Shown one piece after another: positions 7,760-15,755 of a stretch of DNA of 34,721 nucleotides (position 1 is its first letter; each line of letters opens with the position of its first letter). The DNA is from Bacteroidota bacterium (lineage in GTDB: Bacteria > Bacteroidota > Bacteroidia > Bacteroidales > UBA4417). Made by a program: the position numbers and the translations under genes. The notes under the pieces were generated by a model, which worked only from the letters and a program-made list of their open reading frames with translations, was not told the DNA's origin and made no database searches. The DNA is taken from positions 94,169 through 128,889 of the forward strand of contig JACAAZ010000014.1 of NCBI GenBank assembly GCA_013376995.1. The letters are read 5' to 3'.

Positions 7760-7791
7760 CAAAGATAAGAAAAATTGAGATGGGCAACCAA
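7760..7791 (-). promoter_or_regulatory. Bacteroidota-type promoter inside the cassette
   Basis: On the minus strand, -33 TTG at 7791-7789, a 21-bp gap, then -7 box TATCTTTG at 7767-7760, an exact TAnnTTTG match. The mntA start is at 7755. The cassette thus brings its own host-type promoter and does not need an integron Pc promoter. Confidence 0.65.
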
Positions 7792-7816
7792 CTAGATTTA
7801 TTTGCATCGGGCATAA

Positions 7817-8213
7817 CTTCCGGCTTCCAACTTCCTGCTTCCTACTTCCTGCCATCAGCTTACTGCCTCCTGCCTCCTGCTTCCTGCCATCAGCTTCCTG
7901 CCATCAGCTTACTACCTCCTGCTTCCTACTTCCTACTTCCTGCTTCCTGCCATCTGCCTCCTGCTTCCTGCTTCCTGCTTCCTACTTCCTACTTCCTGCT
8001 TCCTGCTTCCTGCTTCCTACTTCTTGCTTCCGGCTTCCAACTTCCGGCTTCCAACTTCCGGCTTCCAACTTCCTGCCATCTGCCTACTGCCTCCTACTTC
8101 CTAATTCCTACTTCCTACTTCCTGCTTCCTGCTTCATGCCATCAGCTTACTGCTTCCTGCCATCTGCCTACTGCCTCCTGCTTCCGGCTTCCAACTTCCG
8201 GCATCCGAAATCC
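7817..8213. repeat. Low-complexity CTTCC array, right part
   Basis: The array continues with CTTCCTG/CTTCCTA heptads, GCCATCTGCCTCCTG interludes, and 14-bp units TTCCGGCTTCCAAC at about 8030-8070. The sequence TTCCAAC, which reads GTTGGAA (an attC-core-like GTTRRR) on the minus strand, ends at 7024, 7831, 8041, 8055, 8069 and 8195. The array stops 7 bp before the stop codon of the next gene. The long frame 7780-8247 through it translates to Leu/Pro/Ser repeats and is not called as a gene. Confidence 0.9.
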
Positions 8214-8219
8214 CGCTCC

Positions 8220-10448
8220 CTACTTCTTCCCGAAGCAAAACAAATGATGTTGTCCCCTAATAAAAATCATCCCATCCGAAATAGCCGGTGTCGACATGCA
8301 AATTTCTCCAATCGGATTTCGGGTGATCTGTTCGAATTCCGGACCTGCCTTTACAACGATTTCCCCTTTTTCTTCGCTTGTGAAATACAGTTTACCATCA
8401 GCAGCTACTGGTGAAGCTGTAAATGCTTCTCCATCCTTCAGGTTCTCCCTGTATTTCTTTTCTCCCGATTTAGCATCATAGCATGTAAGGGTTCCATTGT
8501 TGTTAAGTGTGTACAGGTAACCATTGTATGCAATAGGTGTAGGCATGTAGGTGCCACCCTTCCTGGTTCGCCATTGAATAAAGGGGCCTGAATTCAGGCT
8601 GTCGGCGATGGAGATATTTCCTTTTCCTCCCGGTTTGATGGCGAATATTGGTTGCATGGGAGCATAACCTGCTGTGACAAAGATAAGGTCATCCATTACA
8701 ACAGGTGTTGCTACCGTGATCTCAGATGAAGGCCCCAGCCGCCAGAGCTCTTCACCGGTGAGCGGGTTGTTCCCCCTGATGAACCGGGAACCATTTGTAA
8801 TGATTTCGTCCCCTGTTGGACCTGAATAGAGTGTAGGTGTTCCCCAGGAGGATATCTCTTCCCGCATCGTTTTCCATAACTCCCTGCCGGTCTTCAGGTC
8901 ATAGGCTGCTAAATAGGAATCTTTTGACCTGTCGCATTGAACGATGACTGAATTTTTATAAATGATTGGAGAACTGGCACTACCCCATTGGGTCTCCTCG
9001 TCGAAAAACCAGCCTGCATCCAGGATGCCCAGGTCTTTTCTCCATATTTCATTTCCAACCAGGTCATAGCAGATCATACCTTCTGAACCAAATATGGCTA
9101 CAACATATTCTCCGTTGGTGACTGCTGTGGCATTAGCCTGTGTTGCTTTGGGATGTCTTTTTACTCTCGGGATTCCTTCGTAGGCCTTTTTCTCCCAAAG
9201 GATACTTCCGCTATTCTTATCAAGACAATAGATTTTCCATGTATGAAAAGAGCTATCCTCAACAGGTACGACATCTCCATAAAGTCCTACCCTGTAAGCT
9301 GCCGAGGTATCCTTCCCCATAGCAGTGGTAAGGAATACTTTGTCCTTCCATATTATCGGGCACGAATGAGCAAGCCCGGGAATAAATGTCTTCCAGCGAA
9401 GGTTAATTCCTTTTACAGCATCAAAATTCAGCGGAGGATATTGACCGTCACCGATCCCGCGAGCCTGGTTTCCCCTGAATGAAGGCCAGTTAATAGGTTG
9501 CAAAACATTTCCCTCTATGTCTTTGAAGACAGCCTTTCTTTTTAAGGTATCTGCTGCAGTTTGATCTGCTACTTTGAAGAATTGCGTTGAATTGCCAGCC
9601 TGGACAATTGTAAGGCTTGCAGGTATATCCTGGACCATTTCAAATGTTACATTAATTCCCGGGATATCTTTGAATGTAAACTCATTTCCGTCCTTAAGCT
9701 CGAGGGCATAATCAGGACTACCATTGAAGCTTAGCCATAGTGCTGCATCTTTGATGCGGGTTGTAACGAAAGTTTCGTCTTTAGCTTTATAGGTGCCAGC
9801 AAGCGCTTCGTTTATTGATCCTGTTACGGGCTTTTTTTCAGGTAGTTTCGCCCCAACTTTTAACAATGCCTGGATCATGGTTTGGTTTCCCATGCTTGTG
9901 GCTGTCAACAGGGCCTGTGAAAGGTTTTGCGCATCAGGAACGGTTGTTTTAAGGATATCCGTGACCAATAATGAATCTGCATTCCGGACTGCCGCCTGCA
10001 GAGCTTGTCCTGAGCCGGGGGCTCCTTTTTGAAGGAGCATTAATTCAACCTCCTTCAGCCCGCCATAGATGGAATACATCATGGGTTCTTCCGTGCTGAT
10101 ATCAGCTCCGTGATTAACCATTTCGGTGATTATGGAGATGTTTCCCTTGTCAAATGACCACAGGAAAGGAGTAGCTCCATAGAATGAATCTTTGAGATTT
10201 GGATTCGCCCCATGTTCAAGAAGGAGTTTAACTGCTTCCGGATGTACCTTATCCGTGGCATACATCAGGGCTGTAGCACCATATTGTGTTTTTACATTGA
10301 CATCTATACCCTTGTCCAATAATTCCTTAAGGGTCTTTATGTCATTGGTTTTGGCGGCTTTCCAGAAAGTCTCGTTTTGATCCTGGGAGAAGGAATAAAC
10401 AAAGAATAGCAATAAACTAATTAAAGCCAGGGTGAATTTTGAATTCAT
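8220..10448 (-). CDS. Exported ankyrin-repeat / PQQ-type beta-propeller fusion protein
   Basis: 742 aa. A signal peptide covers about residues 1-21 (cleavage near FSQ). Ankyrin repeats follow at about 25-210: AAKTNDIKTLKELLDKGIDVN, then GATALMYA and GATPFLW repeats. A linker domain of unknown fold spans about 215-320. From about 330 to the end lies a PQQ/BamB-like eight-bladed propeller: blade motifs such as WKIYCLDKNSGSILWEKK, AAYDLKTGRELWKT and LTGEELWRLG, closing with MIFIRGQHHLFCFGKK. Ankyrin plus propeller suggests a periplasmic or surface binding scaffold. No catalytic residues are recognisable. It stands alone with a 470-bp gap upstream. Confidence 0.85.
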   Translation of the reverse strand: MNSKFTLALISLLLFFVYSFSQDQNETFWKAAKTNDIKTLKELLDKGIDVNVKTQYGATALMYATDKVHPEAVKLLLEHGANPNLKDSFYGATPFLWSFDKGNISIITEMVNHGADISTEEPMMYSIYGGLKEVELMLLQKGAPGSGQALQAAVRNADSLLVTDILKTTVPDAQNLSQALLTATSMGNQTMIQALLKVGAKLPEKKPVTGSINEALAGTYKAKDETFVTTRIKDAALWLSFNGSPDYALELKDGNEFTFKDIPGINVTFEMVQDIPASLTIVQAGNSTQFFKVADQTAADTLKRKAVFKDIEGNVLQPINWPSFRGNQARGIGDGQYPPLNFDAVKGINLRWKTFIPGLAHSCPIIWKDKVFLTTAMGKDTSAAYRVGLYGDVVPVEDSSFHTWKIYCLDKNSGSILWEKKAYEGIPRVKRHPKATQANATAVTNGEYVVAIFGSEGMICYDLVGNEIWRKDLGILDAGWFFDEETQWGSASSPIIYKNSVIVQCDRSKDSYLAAYDLKTGRELWKTMREEISSWGTPTLYSGPTGDEIITNGSRFIRGNNPLTGEELWRLGPSSEITVATPVVMDDLIFVTAGYAPMQPIFAIKPGGKGNISIADSLNSGPFIQWRTRKGGTYMPTPIAYNGYLYTLNNNGTLTCYDAKSGEKKYRENLKDGEAFTASPVAADGKLYFTSEEKGEIVVKAGPEFEQITRNPIGEICMSTPAISDGMIFIRGQHHLFCFGKK

Positions 10449-10919
10449 ACAATATCGATTTTGAAGGGTATATCTGATAACTCCTGTAAAGTTAAGGAAT
10501 GCGTCAATATTTTCGATTGTTCCCAGTGCGGGTTCTGTAATAATAATTGCTATAAGATCCGGATTATTCCAACTAAATGAAATAATGGAACACGAATGAC
10601 ACGGATATACAGATACTAAAGAGACAGCTAACGTGATCTATGTATGAATATTTTGAAGTCAAGCATTAAGAAGAGCCTCACTGAAATTAACCATCAGACT
10701 ACCATTAACGGCTGTATTTTATGACGGTTGATATGTAAAGCAAAAATATCGAAAGGCCTTTCATTCTTTCCAAGAAATTCGAATCCTTCTTTACCAAAGA
10801 TGCTGATGGTGTCAAATCACGGATTTTTGAATATTGAAGTTTAGAAAAGAGCATCTTCTTCTGCCTCTGTATCGAACAAATACTAAGTTGTGACTTGATG
10901 CGCCAGGGTATTGTCAGAT
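10449..10919. other. Gene-free interval
   Basis: No convincing coding frame or RNA was seen. A short segment near 10588-10610 (GGAACACGAATGACACGG) uses the same vocabulary as the 81-bp repeats at 1-365. A TAACTTTA box (one mismatch to TAnnTTTG) on the minus strand near 10493-10486 may serve the ankyrin/propeller gene, but no -33 partner is visible. Confidence 0.6.
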
Positions 10920-11351
10920 TTAATGTAAATTGCTTTCAGCGTAAGCTTTGAAATTGTTGAGGATGGCTTGCCAACCGGCTTGTTGCATTTCAACAGGATT
11001 TGTCGATTCAGCTTCAAAATGCTCTTCTATCTCAGTGACACTGTCCTTGGCAGTAAAGGTGATGCCCACTTTCCTCCCGTCACCTATGGTGTATTCAATT
11101 TTCTTAAAGAGGACAACATTATCGTAGATACCTCCAAAATCGAATCCCATACTACCATCCCTGGCTTCCATCCGAAACTTAAAATGGCCCCCGAAATGGA
11201 GATCATTTTCAGCTGAAGTAGTATGCCAGTCATCGGAAGCAGCGGCCCATCTGACAATATGTTCAGGACTGTTCCAGATTTGCCAGACCTGCTCTACGGG
11301 TGCCTGAATTGTTGCCTGGATTTTTATAACCGTTTTTACTGATGTTTCCAT
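10920..11351 (-). CDS. SRPBCC / AHSA1-family protein
   Basis: 143 aa, a single START-like helix-grip domain of the AHSA1 (activator of Hsp90 ATPase homologue 1-like) type. It opens with KIQATIQAPVEQVWQIWNSPEHIVRW, continues with GGHFKFRMEARDGSMGFDFGGIY, and ends with the usual helix MQQAGWQAILNNFKAYAES. These proteins enclose hydrophobic ligands; the ligand is unknown. It follows a PhnB-like VOC gene by 21 bp and is probably in its transcript. SRPBCC and PhnB-like genes are commonly paired in Bacteroidota. Confidence 0.85.
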   Translation of the reverse strand: METSVKTVIKIQATIQAPVEQVWQIWNSPEHIVRWAAASDDWHTTSAENDLHFGGHFKFRMEARDGSMGFDFGGIYDNVVLFKKIEYTIGDGRKVGITFTAKDSVTEIEEHFEAESTNPVEMQQAGWQAILNNFKAYAESNLH

Positions 11352-11372
11352 AATTCAAGATGATTAACCAAG

Positions 11373-11810
11373 TTATTTTAGTGGGTAGTTCAGCATCCAC
11401 TGTACACCAAATTTATCGATACAGCTTCCAAAATAAGCTCCCCAGAACATATCCTGCAGATCCATAGTTACAGTTCCTCCTTCTGATAAAGCATCAAAAA
11501 GTCGTTTGGTCTCCTCTTTTGAATCCGGTTCGAGACTTAAATTGATATTGTTCCCGTAATTGATTGTAAAGCCCATAGATTCCGGGGCATCTGTTCCCAT
11601 AAGGAGGTGACCTCCCAGAATTTGCAGTTCAACATGCATAACCAGGTTTTTATCTTCCTCAGCTAAAGGTGGATTTTCATTGGAAGGAGGGATCTCGCTA
11701 AATCGTGAAATGCCTCTGCCACCAAAATCACCCCCGAAAACTGATTTGTAGAAGTTGAATGCCTCTTTCGTATTCCTGCTAAAATTGAGATATGTATTGA
11801 CCCGTGCCAT
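11373..11810 (-). CDS. PhnB-like VOC family protein
   Basis: 145 aa, single VOC domain. It begins NTYLNFSRNTKEAFNFYKSVFGG, the hallmark of PhnB/3-demethylubiquinone-methyltransferase-like VOC proteins, and ends with MFWGAYFGSCIDKFGVQWMLNY. LQILGGHLLMGTDAPES lies in the middle. Despite the family name, a phosphonate role is not implied; the function of such stand-alone members is unknown. First gene of a probable two-gene unit with the SRPBCC gene. Confidence 0.88.
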   Translation of the reverse strand: MARVNTYLNFSRNTKEAFNFYKSVFGGDFGGRGISRFSEIPPSNENPPLAEEDKNLVMHVELQILGGHLLMGTDAPESMGFTINYGNNINLSLEPDSKEETKRLFDALSEGGTVTMDLQDMFWGAYFGSCIDKFGVQWMLNYPLK

Positions 11811-11975
11811 TGTTTCTTTTTTTTAGGAAACAGGTTTGCGGAATAAATGTTCGACTTATGTCTGCCGAATTGTCCGACTCTTAATTTTTCGAATTGCCGA
11901 AATATCATAGTGCCATCCTCCAGCTGGCGGACAAATTTTCAAACTATCGAATTGCCGAATTATCCAATAGCCGAA
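11811..11975. repeat. Short degenerate CGAATTGCCGAA repeats and a decayed palindrome
   Basis: CGAATTGCCGAA-like words recur at about 11864, 11890, 11948 and 11972. A degenerate copy of the dispersed palindrome (CCTCCAGCTGGCGG, one arm mismatch) lies at about 11918-11931. No gene is present. Confidence 0.6.
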
Positions 11976-12452
11976 TTACCGGATAGGTATCCATACCTCT
12001 TCTTCAGAATCCGGGTGATTATTTAGGTATTTTGCACCAAGTCGTTCGAAATGTTCTCTGGTATCCCGCTCATACCCTGAGGATGGAAGCCATGAGCCAT
12101 AAATAAATTGAATGGTTTTGTTGAATTCTCTAAAATCGCCTTTGTGGAGGAACACAGCATATAAGCCGCCTGAAAGGGTGTACGTTTTCATTCCTTCGGG
12201 TATTGCTCCAAATTCGCTTACTTCGGCAACTGCCCATTTTTCAAATTCAAGTTCGGGATTGAAGTTTTCGAATTCCATTTGAGTGCTGTAAACCTGCATA
12301 TTCAGCAGTTCATCGTTGAGCCGGTGAATAATTTTAAACCTGTCAGGCATAAAGCTGCGCCAGAGTTCTACAGTCCTGTCATTCGCAAAGGACATAGTTA
12401 AACTTTTACCGACAAGTTTTTGAGCAGGAATATTTTCGACACGCAGGAACAT
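11976..12452 (-). CDS. GyrI-like small-molecule-binding protein
   Basis: 158 aa, a stand-alone GyrI-like (AraC effector-binding) domain: RVENIPAQKLVGKSLTMSF at the start, a long middle helix with LWRSFMPDRF, YTLSGGLYAVFLHKG, and a C-terminal FERLGAKYLNNHPDSEEEVWIPIR. The final DSEEEVWIPI is typical of this family. Members bind or act on small, often cationic, compounds. It lacks a DNA-binding domain, so it is not itself a regulator. Located 72 bp after the ABC permease gene; co-transcription is possible. Confidence 0.8.
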   Translation of the reverse strand: MFLRVENIPAQKLVGKSLTMSFANDRTVELWRSFMPDRFKIIHRLNDELLNMQVYSTQMEFENFNPELEFEKWAVAEVSEFGAIPEGMKTYTLSGGLYAVFLHKGDFREFNKTIQFIYGSWLPSSGYERDTREHFERLGAKYLNNHPDSEEEVWIPIR

Positions 12453-12524
12453 GGTTTGGATTTAGTGTTGGTATTGCTATGATATTCGTAATTCGAATTA
12501 TAATTATCTACATCAGAATATCTT

Positions 12525-13337
12525 CTACTTTATATTCCTTATTCTCCATTCATAATAACCCAAGACAGACAAAACTGCAGCAACGATGAGCCAGTATGTG
12601 AGGGCCCATGAAAACAGATCCGATTTGACTTCCCCTCCCTGGGAGATTTTAAACACAAATGCAAAAGGGTAGGAGTAAGGGTCATAACGCAGTAACCATT
12701 CAAGCATTTTTGGATTCGAAATCAATCCTGTAATTCCAAGAACAAATAAAATAGCAATTGGAAGGATGATAAGTGAAGTCCCAATGGCAATGGGCGCAAC
12801 AACACTCCTCAGCCGGAGGCTTAGCAGGTACTGGATTACTATCAGTGCAGCTGCTGATAGAAATGTCTTGATTAACAAGAGTATGAGGTAAGTGTGATCA
12901 AAAGAACTGCTTAATTTTAGCCTGGGAGAAAAGGAACCCAGTATGAACAGTGACAGGTAAACAAGCAGTATAAGTAATAGCCAAGCAACTCCCATAAGCA
13001 GGAAGGATGCAGCAAGTTTCCCGAAATAAAGCGCCCACCTGGGGACTGGCAAAGCAAATAGATGCTTTGGCATTGAATTCCGTTGTTCAACCTGGCAAAG
13101 GAAACTTACCATCAAAACCGCGAAAAACGGTAAAAAGAAGGCAAGCATACTATTGAAATTGTTAATGAAGTTCACCATTTCAGGTTTTACATTCTCCCTG
13201 CCTGCATATAAAAACAGGGAAGCCAGGAATACCGAACCAATCGGGTAGAGCAAGGTTAACCAGAGCGCTACTGTATTGCGTAGCTTTTGAATCTCGGTAG
13301 AAATAACGAGGGTCAGGATTTTAGCCGGATTGCTCAT
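12525..13337 (-). CDS. ABC transporter permease (ABC-2 type)
   Basis: 270 aa with six predicted membrane segments and the layout of ABC-2 / BcrB-like permeases (ILTLVISTEIQKLRNTVALWLTLLYPIGS at the N terminus). Its start overlaps the ATPase stop by four bases (ATGA), and it has a strong Shine-Dalgarno sequence (AAGGAGG, 6 nt before the ATG), which is rare in this window. It forms an exporter with the preceding ATPase. The closest functional analogues are bacitracin or lantibiotic immunity transporters; the substrate is inference only. Confidence 0.85.
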   Translation of the reverse strand: MSNPAKILTLVISTEIQKLRNTVALWLTLLYPIGSVFLASLFLYAGRENVKPEMVNFINNFNSMLAFFLPFFAVLMVSFLCQVEQRNSMPKHLFALPVPRWALYFGKLAASFLLMGVAWLLLILLVYLSLFILGSFSPRLKLSSSFDHTYLILLLIKTFLSAAALIVIQYLLSLRLRSVVAPIAIGTSLIILPIAILFVLGITGLISNPKMLEWLLRYDPYSYPFAFVFKISQGGEVKSDLFSWALTYWLIVAAVLSVLGYYEWRIRNIK

Positions 13338-14260
13338 GAATTGCCTCCTTCTGTCAGAATTTCAAGAAATGAACTTTCGAGGTCATTCCGGTCTCGTTCT
13401 ACTGCATAAATTTCGATACCTGCATCATTGATCCTGCGGATCATAGATGCAATATCCTGTTTTGAATGAAATGGGACCCTGACATGATCCTTTTCAAGGA
13501 TAGCACCATCTGTCAAAAGCATTTTCGAGACTTGAACATTGTCCCCTGTTTCCAGGATTACACTGTCAGCCTGGTTGTATTTAAGCATAAAGGATGAAAT
13601 GTCTCCCTGGAAAAGCAGGTTGCCATGGTTGATAACTGCTACATGAGAACAGAGCTTTTCGATTTCATCAAGGATGTGGCTTGAAAGGAAGACCGTACAA
13701 TTTGCCTCCTTATTAAGCCTGGTAAGCAGGTTACGGATTTCAATAATCCCTGAAGGGTCCAGTCCATTTATAGGTTCATCCAGGATTAACAGTTCAGGCT
13801 CACTCATAAGTGCAATAGCCAGGCTAAGCCTCTGTTTCATGCCTGTTGAATATTGTTTGACTTTTTTATTTGAGTCCTTTGTCAGTCCAACCAATTCGAG
13901 TACTACTCCGATCCTGTCCCTGGATAGTTGCCTCAACTTCTGTGTGATCTCCAGGTTGTGGGTTGCACTCAGGTGTTCGTATAGTGAGGGCGATTCCACC
14001 ATGGCACTTGTTCTTTGCAGGAGCCCGATCCTGTTGGCATGGAATTCTTTACCAAAAAGGTAGACCATTCCGCTCTTAACTTGTAACAAGCCAAGCAAAG
14101 CTTTTATGGTCGTTGATTTGCCTGCCCCGTTAGGTCCAAGGAAGCCAAAGATGCTGCCATGCGGGACCTTCAGGTCGATCTGCCTGAGAACAGACTGATG
14201 ATTGTAAGCAAAATCAAGCTTTCTGGTTTCAATGATGAGGTTAGTATCTATGGGTTCCAT
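13334..14260 (-). CDS. ABC transporter ATP-binding protein (BcrA-like)
   Basis: 308 aa. Walker A GPNGAGKST (42-50), Q-loop near 82, signature YSTGMKQ (137-143), Walker B LLILDEP (157-163), D-loop GLDPSG, and switch His in SSHILDEI. The C-terminal 80 residues after the nucleotide-binding domain (ADSVILETG...YAVERDRNDLESSFLEIL) match the tail of drug/peptide-exporter ATPases such as BcrA/CcmA-like proteins. Probably in one transcript with the permease and, 25 bp upstream, the isoprenylcysteine-methyltransferase-like gene. Confidence 0.9.
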   Translation of the reverse strand: MEPIDTNLIIETRKLDFAYNHQSVLRQIDLKVPHGSIFGFLGPNGAGKSTTIKALLGLLQVKSGMVYLFGKEFHANRIGLLQRTSAMVESPSLYEHLSATHNLEITQKLRQLSRDRIGVVLELVGLTKDSNKKVKQYSTGMKQRLSLAIALMSEPELLILDEPINGLDPSGIIEIRNLLTRLNKEANCTVFLSSHILDEIEKLCSHVAVINHGNLLFQGDISSFMLKYNQADSVILETGDNVQVSKMLLTDGAILEKDHVRVPFHSKQDIASMIRRINDAGIEIYAVERDRNDLESSFLEILTEGGNS

Positions 14261-14285
14261 ACAGGAATATTCAAGTAAGGTTTAT

Positions 14286-14846
14286 TTAATATATCCAGGG
14301 AATCAGGCGTTTTGTTTCATGCTGGTATTGTTTGTATTCTTCGCCAAAGGATTTTTCTAACATTTTCTCCTCAACATTAATCCTGTACATAAACGAAATA
14401 ATAACAGGAAGCAGGGCGAGAGGAATGCATGGCCAACTGTTAAGAGATAGTCCAAAACCCAGGAATGACAACAGTGATCCTGTATATGACGGATGTCTCA
14501 CATAGGAATACAAACCTGATTTGATAAGTCTGTGATCCTTCCTAATTGCAAGGTCAACGGTAAAATGTTTGCCTAGTGACCTGATAGCTGTGAACCGGAT
14601 CACCATTCCCAGCATAATTAATACAAGGCCGGTATAAGCCGGGATGAATCCCAATCCAATTGGAAAGTCTAGGTAAACTGTGCTTAAAACACACATTGAG
14701 ATAGAAACCAAGATAGTAACCCAGATAATAACAAGGGAGTTCTTATCATGTTCTGCACTTTTTTCATTTTTCGATCTCATCAACCTGCCAAGGAGGACTT
14801 CTGACAAGAGCCAGATAACCCAAACAATCTTGAATAAAATTGTCAT
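14286..14846 (-). CDS. Isoprenylcysteine carboxylmethyltransferase-like membrane protein
   Basis: 186 aa with about five membrane segments. The conserved C-terminal catalytic region of the ICMT/PEMT family is visible: LIKSGLYSYVRHPSYTGSLL (RHP at about 117-119), then a long segment ending in NVEEKMLEKSFGEEYKQYQHETKRLIP, with the EE pair and the EY..Y..T..R.IP pattern that bind SAM in family members. Bacterial homologues methylate unknown, probably lipid or small-molecule, substrates. It lies 25 bp before the ABC ATPase gene, so a joint role with the exporter is possible. Confidence 0.85.
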   Translation of the reverse strand: MTILFKIVWVIWLLSEVLLGRLMRSKNEKSAEHDKNSLVIIWVTILVSISMCVLSTVYLDFPIGLGFIPAYTGLVLIMLGMVIRFTAIRSLGKHFTVDLAIRKDHRLIKSGLYSYVRHPSYTGSLLSFLGFGLSLNSWPCIPLALLPVIISFMYRINVEEKMLEKSFGEEYKQYQHETKRLIPWIY

Positions 14847-14873
14847 ATGCTTATAATCTGAAATATTTAATCA

Positions 14874-14881
14874 CAAATATA
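14874..14881 (-). promoter_or_regulatory. -7 promoter box of the ICMT-ABC operon
   Basis: TATATTTG on the minus strand, an exact TAnnTTTG match, 27 bp before the ATG at 14846. The nearest -33-like TTG (14895-14893) is too close (11 bp), so the -33 element is weak or absent. Confidence 0.45.
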
Positions 14882-14952
14882 ATGAGCCATATCAATGCAT
14901 ACACGAATGCAAAGTGTAAAATATTAACGAGCCAGGTAATGGTTGTATTGTA

Positions 14953-15519
14953 CTACCGGCTAATGTAATGAACCCCAACAACACCATTTTTGAGGGAATA
15001 GCTGGATTCAAGGATAAGCATGGATGACTTTTCAGTACCTGGAAATATGGTGATTCCTTTCCCTAATATAACAGGATTTATAAAGAACCAATATTCGTCA
15101 ACAAGTTGATGTTCAATTAGTAATCGCACTACAGAAGGACTCCCGAACAACAGGATATTTCGGCCTTCCTGGTTTTTGATATTTGTAATTTCGTGTTCAA
15201 TATCAGTTCCGATGAATGTAGCAGAAGGGTGTTCTTTACCGGACAAAGTGCCGGATATGACGATTTTGTCTACCCGGTTGTACCATTCAGAATGCTGAAG
15301 GTCATGTTTGCCTGCGCCAGGTTGGTTAGCTGCTGTTGGCCAATAGCTTTCCATTATTCCATAGGTAACTCTTCCATATAATGCTGTATCCGCTTCATCG
15401 GTCAATTTTCCAACGAGGTCAAACAGTTCATCATTAACCAGGATCCAATTCATTTCACCATTTGGACCAGTTGCATAACCATCAAGGGAAATGTGGAGGG
15501 ATACAATGAGTTTTCTCAT
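14953..15519 (-). CDS. DHFR/RibD-like reductase family protein
   Basis: 188 aa of the RibD C-terminal / dihydrofolate-reductase-like fold: MRKLIVSLHISLDGYATGPNGEMNW at the start, ALYGRVTYGIMESYWP, VISGTLSG, NILLFGSPSVVRLLIEHQLVDEYWFFINPVILGKGITIFPG. This is the usual pattern of the small stand-alone YyaP/YwjB-like proteins. NADPH-dependent reduction is expected; the substrate is unknown and it need not be dihydrofolate. A TACCTTTT box (one mismatch) lies 3-11 bp before its start codon. Confidence 0.88.
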   Translation of the reverse strand: MRKLIVSLHISLDGYATGPNGEMNWILVNDELFDLVGKLTDEADTALYGRVTYGIMESYWPTAANQPGAGKHDLQHSEWYNRVDKIVISGTLSGKEHPSATFIGTDIEHEITNIKNQEGRNILLFGSPSVVRLLIEHQLVDEYWFFINPVILGKGITIFPGTEKSSMLILESSYSLKNGVVGVHYISR

Positions 15520-15699
15520 TTTAAAAAGGTATTATACTTCGTTGATGGTCACCCAATATTTACGGGATGCAATTCAATAGTAACAATAATTAACGATGAA
15601 AAGTTTATTCCTGTACTCAGGATATCTTCCATCTCTCCCGCAACAATTTACATTAGGATACTTCACTGTGTGCATGAGAAAAGAAAAGCTGACAATTGC

Positions 15700-15730
15700 T
15701 TGGAAATGAGGGTTAAATAGAGTAAATTTA
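15700..15730 (+). promoter_or_regulatory. Probable promoter of the exported hypothetical gene
   Basis: -33 TTG at 15700-15702, a 20-bp gap, then TAAATTTA at 15723-15730 (one mismatch to TAnnTTTG), 25 bp before the ATG. The spacing agrees with Bacteroidota promoters. Confidence 0.5.
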
Positions 15731-15755
15731 CATATGTTTTCTAATTCTTTCTGCC

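Larger units (their letters stand above)
7024..7816 (-). mobile_element. Single integron-type gene cassette carrying hepT/mntA
   Basis: A 793-bp unit bounded on the minus strand by G/TT crossover points: G at 7817 followed by TTATGCCC at the gene-proximal end, and G at 7024 followed by TTGGAAGC after the attC hairpin. The order promoter, genes, attC is the standard cassette order. Removing it restores two perfect copies of the 14-bp unit TTCCGGCTTCCAAC. No integrase, attI or second cassette is present in this window, so it is an isolated cassette, apparently inserted at a secondary site offered by the repeat array. The alternative, another recombinase that uses folded hairpins, cannot be excluded. 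Confidence 0.78.

Noticed and set aside
7099-7817. The GTTATGCCC/GGGCATAAC pair as terminal inverted repeats of a transposon
   Set aside because: There is no transposase and no target-site duplication, the left copy lies 75 bp inside the insertion border, and the hairpin between copy and border fits attC better.
7780-8247. 155-aa open frame of Leu/Pro/Ser-rich repeats
   Set aside because: It is a translation of the CTTCC low-complexity array, has no family resemblance and runs into the 3' end of the propeller gene.
11373-15519. The small-protein cluster as a biosynthetic or resistance island
   Set aside because: The genes are common stand-alone Bacteroidota families with separate gaps and no core biosynthetic enzyme; only the ICMT-ABC part looks like an operon.
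15493-15720. 75-aa open frame between the DHFR-like and hypothetical genes
   Set aside because: It overlaps the start of the DHFR-like gene on the other strand, has no recognisable features and covers the promoter region of the next gene.
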